Assembly (NCBI RefSeq): GCF_012910785.2
Contig: NZ_WTVH02000010.1
Coordinates: 1,116,001 to 1,180,000, forward strand
DNA length: 64,000 bases
Direction: 5' to 3'
Origin: Aromatoleum buckelii
GTDB taxonomy: Bacteria > Pseudomonadota > Gammaproteobacteria > Burkholderiales > Rhodocyclaceae
Shown: positions 49,563 to 57,096 of the stretch, piece by piece
Position numbering within the stretch: position 1 is the stretch's first letter
Layout: every line of letters begins with the position of its first letter
Position numbers and translations under genes: made by a program
Notes under the pieces: model-generated
Seen by the model: the letters and a program-made list of their open reading frames with translations, nothing else
What the model was told of the DNA's origin: nothing
Database searches by the model: none

Positions 49563-50399
49563 ATGGAAATCAGATCGGAAACCAGAAGCGTGGACCCTGC
49601 ACGAGTGAGCAGCGTAACCATCGAGCCGGAAGGCACTCCGCTGTACAGCATCCGTTGGAGTGCGATCATCGCCGGTTTCGCCGTCGGTTTGGGCGTGCAT
49701 GTGCTGTTCGTCCTGATCGGCATCGCTGCGGGTCTTGCCGTCGTCGGCGCCGGCGAGCGGCCGGAGGGAGAGAGCATCTCGATCGCCGCCGCGACGTGGA
49801 ACACCGTCAGCATGCTGATCGCGGCGTTCATCGGCGGTTACGTGGCTTCCCGCTCGTCGGGCCTGCGGCGCACTTCCGACGGCATGTTGCACGGTGTGGT
49901 GTCGTGGGGAGCGACGATGCTGTTCTTTGCCATCCTCACGGGTTCGGTTACCGGCAACGCGCTCGGTGGGATGTTCGGCATGGCGGCGAATACGGCGACG
50001 ACGGCGGCAGCTTCGGCAGCCGGAGCGCCCGGCGACTCGGCCGTAGGCGAGCTGTTGTCGAGCCTCGAACGCGGTGACCGCGCGGCAGCGGTCAATATCC
50101 TGCAGAACCGCTTCGGCATGAACCCGGACCAGGCCAACCGTGCCGCCGAGCAGGCGTTGGCGCTGACGGGACGTTCGCCGTCCGGAGCCGATGCGCAGGC
50201 CGGCGGCGAGCCCATCGACGTCGCTCAGACTGCGTCGGCGGCAAGTGCGTGGCTGAGCGCGGCGATCCTGCTGTCGCTCCTGGCCGGCGCCGGTGGCGGT
50301 CTCCTTGGTGCGCGCGGTGCGCGCCGCCCGATCGTGCCCGAGCGCCACGAACGTCACGTGTCGGCGACCCCGCGTCGTCATGTGCCGACTGCGGGCTGA
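49563..50399 (+). CDS. Multi-helix inner-membrane protein, unknown function
   Basis: A 278-residue protein with four predicted helices: IRWSAIIAGFAVGLGVHVLF to about residue 60, SMLIAAFIGGYVASR, VSWGATMLFFAILTGSVTG and, near the C-terminus, WLSAAILLSLLAGAGGGLLG. Between the third and fourth is a soluble segment (about residues 155-225) with a helical repeat of Asn/Ala. Proteins starting TIRWSAIIAG are frequent but uncharacterised. GGAAGGACAGACC precedes the ATG. Its last 22 bases overlap the convergent amidohydrolase gene. Confidence 0.75.
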   Translation: MEIRSETRSVDPARVSSVTIEPEGTPLYSIRWSAIIAGFAVGLGVHVLFVLIGIAAGLAVVGAGERPEGESISIAAATWNTVSMLIAAFIGGYVASRSSGLRRTSDGMLHGVVSWGATMLFFAILTGSVTGNALGGMFGMAANTATTAAASAAGAPGDSAVGELLSSLERGDRAAAVNILQNRFGMNPDQANRAAEQALALTGRSPSGADAQAGGEPIDVAQTASAASAWLSAAILLSLLAGAGGGLLGARGARRPIVPERHERHVSATPRRHVPTAG

Positions 50400-51181
50400 G
50401 CGCGTTTCTCAAGCTCCAGCGCCTCGGCGAGCGAGGCGATGATCGCAGCCCGCAGCGCGCGCCACTCGGCGCGCCCGGGCGCGACATGCCGCTGATTGAC
50501 TTCGAGTTCGATGCCGACGTAGTCGGCGGCAGCGTGGTGGCGCCGCATCCATGCACATAATCCGTCGGATTTTCCGGGGTAGGGGTAGTTGCGCCGCACT
50601 TTCACGTGCGGCGCGCGCGCCTGAAGCGCCGCGATCCAGCGCGCGCTCAGCGCCACTTCGCCCGGCCGGCCCGGATCGTAGAGGATGCCGACATCGGCGT
50701 TGCGCACGACGCCGTCGAGCACCGGCGTGAAGCTGTGGCTCGAGACATGGACGACCCGCTGTCCGCGGCCGATCGAGCCGGCGACGAGTTCTTCGACTTG
50801 GCGCCGGTACGGCAGGTAGTGGCGGGCGCGGATGTCCGCGCGGACGCCGGGGGGCGACGCGGGAACCCATTCGGAGTGGAGTTTGGGATGGCCCGGGCTG
50901 CGGTTCAGGTCGACGAGCAGGCGCGTGGTCGTCGCCGCGACGAGCGGCGCACCCAGCCTCCGCGCCAGCTCGCGTGCGACGGTGAGCGCGCCCGGATCGT
51001 AGCCGCGGTGGCTGGCGAGTGCCGCCTGCGCCGTCGCGAACAGCTCGCGGTAACGCGCCGGCACGCGGTTGCCGCCGTGCTCACACGAAACGACGAAAGC
51101 GACCCGGCCGTCGCTCCCGGCCGCATCCGCTGCCGCGGACGCTACGCGGTCCCCTCGAACTGGCGGTTGTCGCGCAGGCAT
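50378..51181 (-). CDS. N-formylglutamate amidohydrolase-family protein
   Basis: A 267-residue FGase-family hydrolase. The start of the fold reads VAFVVSCEHGGNRVPARYREL, with metal ligands in CEHGGN. Further motifs are DLNRSPGHPKLHSEW, VHVSSHSF and the C-terminal YVGIELEVNQRH. The family removes a formyl or glutamyl group. Here it sits last in an amidoligase operon, so it may trim or release a peptide rather than act in histidine breakdown. The ATG at 51181 overlaps the ligase gene by 40 bases; no other start codon fits. Confidence 0.84.
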   Translation of the reverse strand: MPARQPPVRGDRVASAAADAAGSDGRVAFVVSCEHGGNRVPARYRELFATAQAALASHRGYDPGALTVARELARRLGAPLVAATTTRLLVDLNRSPGHPKLHSEWVPASPPGVRADIRARHYLPYRRQVEELVAGSIGRGQRVVHVSSHSFTPVLDGVVRNADVGILYDPGRPGEVALSARWIAALQARAPHVKVRRNYPYPGKSDGLCAWMRRHHAAADYVGIELEVNQRHVAPGRAEWRALRAAIIASLAEALELEKRAQPAVGT

Positions 51182-52449
51182 TCGCCCAGCTCTCGATAGA
51201 TTTCGCGCATCTGCAGCCGGCCGGCGTCCTCGCCGAGCGCGGCGACGATGCGGCGGGCGAGCGGGCCGCGCTCGAGGATCAGCTGCAGCGGTGCGTGCCA
51301 GCGCGGCGCGAGCCGGTCCTCGGCGACCAGCAGGTCGATGACGCGCGCCCATAGCTCGTGCGCCCGGCAGGGGCCGCAGTCGAGCCCGAGTTGCGCGAGA
51401 TAGCTCGCGTCGTCGATCTGTGTCCGCTCGGCGTCGCACAGGCACGCGCGAAACGTCCTCACGAGGGCAGCGGTGCGAATCGTGGCGTCGGCATCGGGAG
51501 CGGAGTGGTACGAAGCATAGAGACGCTGCACCAGGGCCGCGGTCACGGCGGCGATCGCCAAGTCTGCCTGCGGGCATTCCTGCACGTCGAGGACGCGGAT
51601 CTCGATCGCGTTGCGCTCGAAGCGCGGGATCGCCGCGCGCACGTTCAGCCATTCGTGCTGCAGCACGCCGCCGTCGCCGTATTCGGCCGCCTCGCGGTAC
51701 ATCGGGGCGAGGATCTGCGCGCGGTATTCGGCCGGGGAAGCGCTCGGGCGCGGAATGCACTCGCCGATCGACGAGGGCAGCTGGCGCTGGTGGTCGCGAT
51801 ACACTTCGAGCCGATAATCCATGAAGCCGGTCAGGTGCCCGTCGGCGATCGGCGAGCTAGCGGCGAGCGCCGGCAGGATCGGCAGCACCAGGCGGATGGC
51901 GGCGTGCAGGCGCGCGAACTGTTCATCGTCGCCGAACGGCAGGTTCAGGTGCACGCTCTGCAGGTTTCCCCAGCCGTGGCGGCGGCAGTCGAAAATGCGG
52001 TCGTAGGTGCTGTAGATCGTGCAGTTCTCGTGCGTCCACAACCGGGTTTCGGCGTGCGGGTCCATCCACGGATGCATGCCGCCGGGCAGGAGCTGCGCGC
52101 CGTGCCGCCCGAGCAGCGTGTTGATCGCGGTGATCTCGGCATGGAAAGCTTCGGGCAGCGCGTCGAGGGTCGCGGACGGGACGCGATTCTTGACCTCCAG
52201 CACATGCAGCGCGAGCTCGTTCGACCATCCCATGTCGCCCCGCACGACGTCGGCGGCAGGATGTCCGGCGCCGAGGCACAGCAATTCATCCGCGATCGGG
52301 CGGACGTCGAGTCCGTCGCGGTCGACGATCATGTATTCGATCTCGACGCCGTAGCCGCCGAACGCATCCAGCACCGGGGCGCGGCTCTCGCCGCTCTGCC
52401 CGGCACCATGCGGGCTCGTGCGGACGTGGGTCGGGTGTTCCGGACTCAT
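51142..52449 (-). CDS. GCS2-family carboxylate-amine ligase
   Basis: A 435-residue member of the glutamate-cysteine ligase type 2 family (YbdK-like), which joins an amino group to a carboxylate with ATP. Visible family segments are YGVEIEYMIVD, WSNELALHVLEVKN, LLPGGMHPWMDP and GNLQSVHLNLPFGDDEQFARLH. True glutathione synthesis is unlikely because no glutathione synthetase accompanies it; the operon partner is a RimK-like ATP-grasp ligase. The ATG at 52449 overlaps that gene's stop. Confidence 0.87.
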   Translation of the reverse strand: MSPEHPTHVRTSPHGAGQSGESRAPVLDAFGGYGVEIEYMIVDRDGLDVRPIADELLCLGAGHPAADVVRGDMGWSNELALHVLEVKNRVPSATLDALPEAFHAEITAINTLLGRHGAQLLPGGMHPWMDPHAETRLWTHENCTIYSTYDRIFDCRRHGWGNLQSVHLNLPFGDDEQFARLHAAIRLVLPILPALAASSPIADGHLTGFMDYRLEVYRDHQRQLPSSIGECIPRPSASPAEYRAQILAPMYREAAEYGDGGVLQHEWLNVRAAIPRFERNAIEIRVLDVQECPQADLAIAAVTAALVQRLYASYHSAPDADATIRTAALVRTFRACLCDAERTQIDDASYLAQLGLDCGPCRAHELWARVIDLLVAEDRLAPRWHAPLQLILERGPLARRIVAALGEDAGRLQMREIYRELGECLRDNRQFEGTA

Positions 52450-53915
52450 GTCGGATTTCCTCCACTGCGGTCCTGTTCCAGGCGGCGCAGGAACACGCCC
52501 ATCACCTCGCGATAGAGCGCGTCCTTCAGCACCCCGTCCTCGTTGCCGGCGTCGACGTTCGGGTTGTCGTTAACCTCGATGATGCAGCAGCGATTGCCGC
52601 TCTGCTTGATGTCGACGCCATAGAAGCCGTCGCCGATCAGGTTCGCCGCCTGCAGCGCGATCGTCACGACGTCCTCCGGCGCTTCGCCGATCGCGAGCGC
52701 TTCGGTCGGGCCTTCGTTGCGGCCGGTTTCGCTGTTGTGATCGATGATCTGCCAGTGGCCATGCGCCATGTAATATTTACAGACGAAGATCACCCGTCCG
52801 TCAAGAATGCCGACGCGCCAGTCGAATTCGGTCGGCAGCCACTCCTGCGCGACGATCAGGTCCGACATCTCGAGCAGTTCGGCGACTTTCGCGCGTAGTT
52901 CCCTTTCATCGCTGACCTTGTCGACGCCGACCGAGAACGAACTGTCCGGCTGCTTGAGCACGCACGGCAGCGCGAGCAATGGGACGATCTGGTCGATGTT
53001 GTCGCGGTGGATCAGCAGCGTGCGCGGCGCCGGCAGGTTGTGGTGGGCGAGCAGCTCGGCCAGGTACACCTTGTTGTTGCACTTGAGGATCGAGTCGGGG
53101 TCGTCGATGACGACGAGCCCCTCGGCTTTCGCGCGCCGTGCGAAGCGGTAGGTGTAATGGTGGACGAAAGTGGTGTCGCGGATGAACAGCGCGTCGAACT
53201 CCGGCAGGCGGCCGAAATCGCCGGGCAGGATGAACTCGGGCTGCATGCCGAGCGCAGTGGCGGCCGCGGCGAACTTGCGCAGCGCTGGGGCGTTGGACGG
53301 CTGGTGGGCTTCTTCCGGATTGTGCAGGATCGCGATGCGAAAGCGCCGCGCGGCGCTCTGGGGGCCGGTGCTGCGCCGCGCAAAGTGCCGCGCCGCGGCG
53401 TCGAATGCGAACTGCCGATGCTCCGGCGGGATGTCGTTGATGCCGATGAGGTCGATCGAGCGCGTCTGCCAGTGGCCCTTGACGCGCTCGAAGCGGGCGC
53501 GCAGCAGCGGCACCTGCAGCAGCTTGAAGAGCTGCCCGGCGAGCACGTTGTAGCGCTGCGCGACGTTCAGCCCGAAATACACGCTCAGCTCGAACTGCGC
53601 GGACTTCAGCGGCGCGAGCGTCTGCTCGACGAGCTGTGCGAGCTCGCTCGTCAGCACCTGTACGAGGTTTTGCGACTGCAGGTCCTCGATCGTGCCGGCG
53701 GGCGGCCAAGGCCGGTGTCCGCGCGCCTCGGCGAGCAGCGAAACGTAGTAGCCGAGCTTCTGGTAGTGGAACGACTGGCACAGGTTGAACACGCGGGCGG
53801 AGCGGTCTTCGCCGTAGGCCGGGTCGGTCAGGTAACTCCGGGCGGGAACAACCGGCGGGCCGCTCTCGCCCAGCGGCCAGTCGTCGGGGTCTTCGACGAC
53901 GATCAGTGAATTCAC
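52446..53915 (-). CDS. RimK-like ATP-grasp ligase with N-terminal RLAN domain
   Basis: A 489-residue peptide ligase. Residues 1-~170 match the RimK-like ATP-grasp N-terminal domain (DPDDWPLGESGPPVVPARSYL, VFNLCQSFHYQKLGYYVSLL). Residues ~285-480 are the ATP-grasp: NNKVYLAELLAHHNLPAPRT, CVLKQPDSSFSVGVDKV, VAQEWLPTEFDWRVGILDG and IEVNDNPNVDAGNED with metal-binding Glu/Asn. The GTG at 53915 has GGAG five bases upstream and overlaps the peptidase stop (GTGA). It would add amino acids to a carboxylate acceptor. Confidence 0.88.
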   Translation of the reverse strand: MNSLIVVEDPDDWPLGESGPPVVPARSYLTDPAYGEDRSARVFNLCQSFHYQKLGYYVSLLAEARGHRPWPPAGTIEDLQSQNLVQVLTSELAQLVEQTLAPLKSAQFELSVYFGLNVAQRYNVLAGQLFKLLQVPLLRARFERVKGHWQTRSIDLIGINDIPPEHRQFAFDAAARHFARRSTGPQSAARRFRIAILHNPEEAHQPSNAPALRKFAAAATALGMQPEFILPGDFGRLPEFDALFIRDTTFVHHYTYRFARRAKAEGLVVIDDPDSILKCNNKVYLAELLAHHNLPAPRTLLIHRDNIDQIVPLLALPCVLKQPDSSFSVGVDKVSDERELRAKVAELLEMSDLIVAQEWLPTEFDWRVGILDGRVIFVCKYYMAHGHWQIIDHNSETGRNEGPTEALAIGEAPEDVVTIALQAANLIGDGFYGVDIKQSGNRCCIIEVNDNPNVDAGNEDGVLKDALYREVMGVFLRRLEQDRSGGNPT

Positions 53916-54670
53916 GGCAGCTCCGGGTCGGCAGACGTGGGCTTGCGCGGCGAGATCACCAGTAGGTTCGCGTCGTGGGTGACGATGCCGAGAAGTATCG
54001 ACGCGATGACGCGGTCCATCCGGATCCAGTATTCGCGCATGCCGCCGTACGGATGGGGGCCATACGGGTCGGCGACGAGCAGCCGGCGTGCCGGCCGGTC
54101 GTAGCCCGCGATGATGACGAAATGCCCGGACGGCGTGCCGCGCACGTCGTCCGGAATGTCGTTCGGGCCGAATTCCCGCGCCGTGCGGTACAGGAACGTC
54201 GAGCTGAGCCCGGTGATGATCGGATGGCGGCGACGCAACAGCCCGCGCAGCATCGGCGGCGAGAGGTCCGTGAACCGCAACCGGCCGCCGAGCCGCAGGA
54301 AATCGAGGTAACCCTCGGTCGCGTGCAGCAGGCGCGGGTTGTCCTTGACTTCGCGCTGTGCCTGCAGCCGCTCGGCAACGTCCAGCTTGTCGCGGAACCA
54401 CGTCGGGTCGAACACGGTGAGGTTGTACGTGTAGATCGTCGCTTCGAAGCCGTTCGCGAGCGCGTCGCAGGCGAGGAACACTGCGTAAGTGCCGCCATGG
54501 ACCAGCGCGCGCGTGCGCCTGATCACCGCATCGAGCGAGATGTCCTCGCCCCAGTACCGATACACCGCGTGCAGGCAGGTCGGCCCGCAAGTGGTCTCGG
54601 TCGGCTGGGGCAGGAGGTCGACGTTCAGTCGCAGCGACGCCGGCAGCACGGATTGCGAGCCTCCGGTCAA
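53912..54670 (-). CDS. C39-like cysteine peptidase
   Basis: A 252-residue papain-fold peptidase. The active-site cysteine is in ETTCGPTCLHAVYRYWG (about residue 29), the histidine in SGHFVIIAGYD and the aspartate in VADPYGPHPYGG. Family members hydrolyse peptides or act as transglutaminase-like enzymes. The TTG at 54670 was chosen because it overlaps the preceding stop (TTGA), the pattern of this operon; no ATG fits the family start. The absence of a transporter domain excludes a bacteriocin exporter. Confidence 0.82.
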   Translation of the reverse strand: MTGGSQSVLPASLRLNVDLLPQPTETTCGPTCLHAVYRYWGEDISLDAVIRRTRALVHGGTYAVFLACDALANGFEATIYTYNLTVFDPTWFRDKLDVAERLQAQREVKDNPRLLHATEGYLDFLRLGGRLRFTDLSPPMLRGLLRRRHPIITGLSSTFLYRTAREFGPNDIPDDVRGTPSGHFVIIAGYDRPARRLLVADPYGPHPYGGMREYWIRMDRVIASILLGIVTHDANLLVISPRKPTSADPELP

Positions 54671-54879
54671 TAGCCCGAGTGCGGCGGCACGGTCGTGCCG
54701 GTGATCTCTTCGACCTCGCCGGGCTCGGCGGGCGGCGAGGAACGCTGCTTCATGGAAATCGGACTGCGATAAGGGACGGGCAGGCGCCGCACGCGTGCGC
54801 GCATGCGTGCCGGGTCGAGGAAATACAGGGCGCTGGCGCCCAGGGCAAGAGTGCCGATCGCGATCAGGGCTGATTTCAT
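54667..54879 (-). CDS. Small membrane protein, first gene of the amidoligase operon
   Basis: A 70-residue protein with one N-terminal helix (ALIAIGTLALGASALYFLDP) followed by an Arg-rich stretch (ARMRARVRRLP) and an acidic, Pro-rich tail. The helix ending in YFLDPxRxR is typical of small stress-induced membrane proteins (the YtxH-like style). The tail (PGEVEEITGTT) could be an acceptor for peptide modification by the ligases that follow; this is only inference. ATG at 54879; a sigma-54-type element lies 40 bases upstream. Confidence 0.72.
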   Translation of the reverse strand: MKSALIAIGTLALGASALYFLDPARMRARVRRLPVPYRSPISMKQRSSPPAEPGEVEEITGTTVPPHSGY

Positions 54880-54916
54880 TATGAGTTCCAGAGGGAAGGG
54901 AAGGTATCGTCAGGAG

Positions 54917-54934
54917 AGGCAAACGTCATGCCCG
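54917..54934 (-). promoter_or_regulatory. Sigma-54-type promoter of the amidoligase operon
   Basis: On the minus strand GGCATG and TTGCC with exact GG-N10-GC spacing (GG at 54932-54931, GC at 54920-54919). The GC is 40 bases before the ATG at 54879. Confidence 0.65.
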
Positions 54935-54966
54935 CCCGCACGGGCCTCCTGGAGCTGCCGGAGTTC

Positions 54967-54984
54967 CGGGCCCCGTTTTTGCAT
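54967..54984 (+). promoter_or_regulatory. Sigma-54-type promoter before the CBS gene
   Basis: GG at 54969-54970 and GC at 54981-54982, with TTGCA as -12 core and GGCCCC as a weak -24. The GC is 51 bases before the ATG at 55033. It lies back-to-back with the promoter of the amidoligase operon. Confidence 0.52.
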
Positions 54985-55032
54985 TGTGTAGGGACGCAGG
55001 CGGTGCCTGCTTCCTGATTGAGGAGGTGAATC

Positions 55033-55458
55033 ATGCAAGTAAGCGAGGCAATGACGATGGACGTGCGAATGCTCGATCCGGAGCAGACCATCGAGGACGC
55101 AGCCCGCATGATGGCGGAGTGGAACGTGGGAGCACTGCCGGTCAACGATGGCGAAAAGCTCATCGGCATGGTGACCGACCGCGACATCACGGTCCGCGCG
55201 GTTGCGAGCGGGAAGAGTCCCGACACCCGCGTTCGTGACGTCATGACGAAGGAAGTCAAATACTGCTTCGAGGACGAGGATATCGCTCACGTTGCCCGCA
55301 ACATGGGTGACGAGCAGATCCATCGGCTGGTCGTGCTCGATCGCAACAAGCGGCTCGTGGGGATCGTTGCGCTTGCCGACATCGCAAACACCGAAGGCGC
55401 CGAGCCTGCGGGCGAAGCGATATGCGGCATTTCGGAACCCACCGGTTCCACTCACTAA
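55033..55458 (+). CDS. CBS-pair domain protein
   Basis: A 141-residue soluble protein made almost entirely of two CBS motifs: MTMDVRMLDPEQTIEDAARMMAEWNVGALPV (residues ~8-40, first), and VMTKEVKYCFEDEDIAHVARNM to VALADIANTEG (second). The GMVTDRDITVRAVASG segment is a typical adenosine-nucleotide-binding loop. It would sense AMP/ATP/SAM-type ligands; the partner is unknown. TGAGGAGGTGAATC precedes the ATG. A strong terminator follows. Confidence 0.9.
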   Translation: MQVSEAMTMDVRMLDPEQTIEDAARMMAEWNVGALPVNDGEKLIGMVTDRDITVRAVASGKSPDTRVRDVMTKEVKYCFEDEDIAHVARNMGDEQIHRLVVLDRNKRLVGIVALADIANTEGAEPAGEAICGISEPTGSTH

Positions 55459-55509
55459 TGGGCTCCTTGGAGCCTGCGCTGGCACGACGAAAAATCGCGC
55501 CGCAACACG

Positions 55510-55537
55510 AAACCGGACCCTCGAGAGGGTCCGGTTT
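55510..55537 (+). terminator. Rho-independent terminator after the CBS gene
   Basis: A perfect 12-bp stem (55510-55521 with 55526-55537) and four-base loop, with TTTT at 55535-55538 ending the stem. It lies 51 bases after the CBS stop. Confidence 0.85.
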
Positions 55538-55565
55538 TCATTGGGCGTCCGGAGCGCTCCATGCT

Positions 55566-55724
55566 CTATAAAGCGCCGAGCAGCACCAGCACCAGAAGTA
55601 CGACCAGGATTACCCCCAGCAGTCCGCTCGGACCGTAGCCCCAGGAACTGCTGTAGCCCCAGGTAGGGAGCGCGCCGATCACCAGCAGCACCAGCAGGAT
55701 GAGGAGTATCGTCGATAAGGCCAT
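55566..55724 (-). CDS. DUF3309 dwarf membrane protein
   Basis: A 52-residue hydrophobic protein with the DUF3309 pattern: an N-terminal helix (STILLILLVLLVIGALPTW), a short Tyr/Ser/Gly loop (GYSSSWGYGPSG) and a second helix (LLGVILVVLLVLVLLGAL). The loop with WGYxxxWGYGPSG is diagnostic. The function is unknown. The ATG at 55724 is preceded by AAGGACGACGATC. A sigma-54-type promoter lies 51 bases upstream. Confidence 0.85.
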   Translation of the reverse strand: MALSTILLILLVLLVIGALPTWGYSSSWGYGPSGLLGVILVVLLVLVLLGAL

Positions 55725-55772
55725 GATCGTCGTCCTTTGAAGGCAGGCGGCTCACGCCGCGGTAATCACGAC

Positions 55773-55790
55773 AGGCAGCTTCCGTGCCCG
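55773..55790 (-). promoter_or_regulatory. Sigma-54-type promoter before the DUF3309 gene
   Basis: On the minus strand GGCACG (full -24 match) and CTGC (one mismatch in the -12) with GG-N10-GC spacing. The GC is 51 bases before the ATG at 55724. Confidence 0.6.
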
Positions 55791-55841
55791 GAACGCCTCA
55801 AGCGGTGCTGCAGCCTCCCGTCCGGGGGACGCGTTGGTGCA

Positions 55842-55854
55842 TGTAAGCGTTACA
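55842..55854. promoter_or_regulatory. Perfect palindrome TGTAA-N3-TTACA between divergent sigma-54 promoters
   Basis: TGTAAGCGTTACA, a perfect inverted repeat. It lies 54 bases from the minus-strand -24 and 64 bases from the plus-strand -24, almost midway between the two divergent promoters. It is the clearest candidate binding site for the shared activator. Confidence 0.6.
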
Positions 55855-55915
55855 ACGTCGGTGGCGATCATGCAATTTTCCCGGATGTCATTTACGCCAT
55901 GATGCTGCCGCGCTC

Positions 55916-55933
55916 CGGGCACGCGGTTTGCCT
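55916..55933 (+). promoter_or_regulatory. Sigma-54 promoter before the DUF1328 gene
   Basis: GGCACG at 55918-55923 and TTGC at 55928-55931 with exact GG-N10-GC spacing, full match in both cores. The GC is 54 bases before the ATG at 55985. Confidence 0.72.
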
Positions 55934-55984
55934 CCTCCCTGTCGTCAGCGGGAAATTCCCCCTGCGCATGAATGGAGGTGTCCC

Positions 55985-56146
55985 ATGTTGTATTACGCAG
56001 CGATATTCCTCGTGATCGCGATCGTCGCCGCCCTGTTCGGGTTCGGCGGAATCGCAAGCGGTGCAGTCGGCATCGCCAAGATCCTTTTCTACATCTTCCT
56101 CGTTATCGCAGTGATCTCCCTGATCCTCGGGATCATGCAGAAATAG
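55985..56146 (+). CDS. DUF1328 dwarf membrane protein (copy 1)
   Basis: A 53-residue protein with two helices: [21 protein letters not shown] and [21 protein letters not shown], joined by IASGAVG. This is the DUF1328 (YtjA) family, known from other bacteria as small stress-linked inner-membrane proteins without assigned function. GGAGGTGTCCC precedes the ATG. A second copy is at 60552-60725. The BON lipoprotein gene follows after 76 bases on the same strand. Confidence 0.9.
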   Translation: MLYYAAIFLVIAIVAALFGFGGIASGAVGIAKILFYIFLVIAVISLILGIMQK

Positions 56147-56222
56147 AACGTCGCGCCTGCGCTCACCGCAGCGCCGTTGCGGTGGAGTGCGCGGAGCGCG
56201 GACATCGAAAGGAGGTCTGCTC

Positions 56223-56600
56223 ATGAAGCTTCGATTCCCGATTCTTGTTGCCAGCCTGGGCCTTGCGGCCCTCGCAGGATGCGACGACCGTCCGGCCGAG
56301 CCGGGCACGACGACCGGGGCGGCGCCTGCCACCGCGGACACCACGGAAAGAGTGGAGACGAACGCCAACCGCGCCGGTCAGGCGGTCGACGACGCGGTCC
56401 TTACGACGAAGGTCAAAACGGCGCTGCTCGCCGAAGAGGGGCTGGACGCGGGCTCGATCAGCGTCAGCTCGGAAAACGGCGTCGTGACGTTGAGCGGGGC
56501 CATTCCGGCCAACCAGATCACGCGCGCCGACGCCGTTGCCCGCAAGGTCGAAGGCGTACAGGAAGTGGTCAATGCGCTGAAGGCGCCGCCAGCGTCCTGA
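56223..56600 (+). CDS. BON-domain lipoprotein
   Basis: A 125-residue exported protein. The lipobox LAGC follows a signal peptide (MKLRFPILVASLGLAALAGC), so it is membrane-anchored in the periplasm. Residues ~50-122 form one BON domain (DDAVLTTKVKTALLAEEGL, ISVSSENGVVTLSGAIP, RKVEGVQEVVNAL). BON proteins such as OsmY bind phospholipid and are osmotically induced. AAAGGAGGTCTGCTC precedes the ATG. Confidence 0.9.
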   Translation: MKLRFPILVASLGLAALAGCDDRPAEPGTTTGAAPATADTTERVETNANRAGQAVDDAVLTTKVKTALLAEEGLDAGSISVSSENGVVTLSGAIPANQITRADAVARKVEGVQEVVNALKAPPAS

Positions 56601-56772
56601 CCCCGATATCGGCTCCTGTCATGCGCGAGCACGAAAGGACAGCGGCCGGCACTAGTTGCTCTTGCCGGAATTTCGGCGAGGCGAACGCGGCGCTGTTCGG
56701 CGCCGGGTAAGCGTGAAAGGTGTCGTCGTTCCGGCGATGCCGGTGATTTCCCAGAACGGAGGACCACAGAAA

Positions 56773-57096
56773 ATGACAAGCAGAAGAACAATGCTGACTG
56801 CCGCTCTCGCGGCGCTTGCCCTGCCCGTCGTCAGTGCATGTGCGGGTCGCGGGTCACGCGAATCGACTGGCGAATACATCGACGATGCGACGATCACGAC
56901 GCGCGTGAAAGCCGCACTGATCGACGACCCGCAGGTCAAGGCGCGCGAGGTGAACGTCGAGACCTCCCGGGGTGTGGTGCAGCTGAGCGGCTTCGTCGCG
57001 CAGTCCAGTGATGCGGAGCGTGCGGTCGAGATCGCGCGCAAAGTCCCTGGCGTCAAGTCGGTCAGGAATGACATCAGGGTCAAGCCGGCGTCCTGA
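56773..57096 (+). CDS. Second BON-domain protein
   Basis: A 107-residue BON protein with a signal peptide ending in VVSAC (possible lipobox SAC). The BON domain spans residues ~36-105 (YIDDATITTRVKAALIDDP, VNVETSRGVVQLSGFV, RKVPGVKSVRNDIRVK). GGAGGACCACAGAAA precedes the ATG. The end overlaps the most likely start of the cardiolipin-synthase-like gene. Its sequence is clearly related to the BON lipoprotein upstream but not a recent duplicate. Confidence 0.9.
   Translation: MTSRRTMLTAALAALALPVVSACAGRGSRESTGEYIDDATITTRVKAALIDDPQVKAREVNVETSRGVVQLSGFVAQSSDAERAVEIARKVPGVKSVRNDIRVKPAS

Noticed and set aside
56655-56668. GGCAC followed by TTGC upstream of the second BON gene, resembling a sigma-54 promoter.
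   Set aside because: GG and GC are only 8 bases apart; the invariant spacing is 10, so it should not function.
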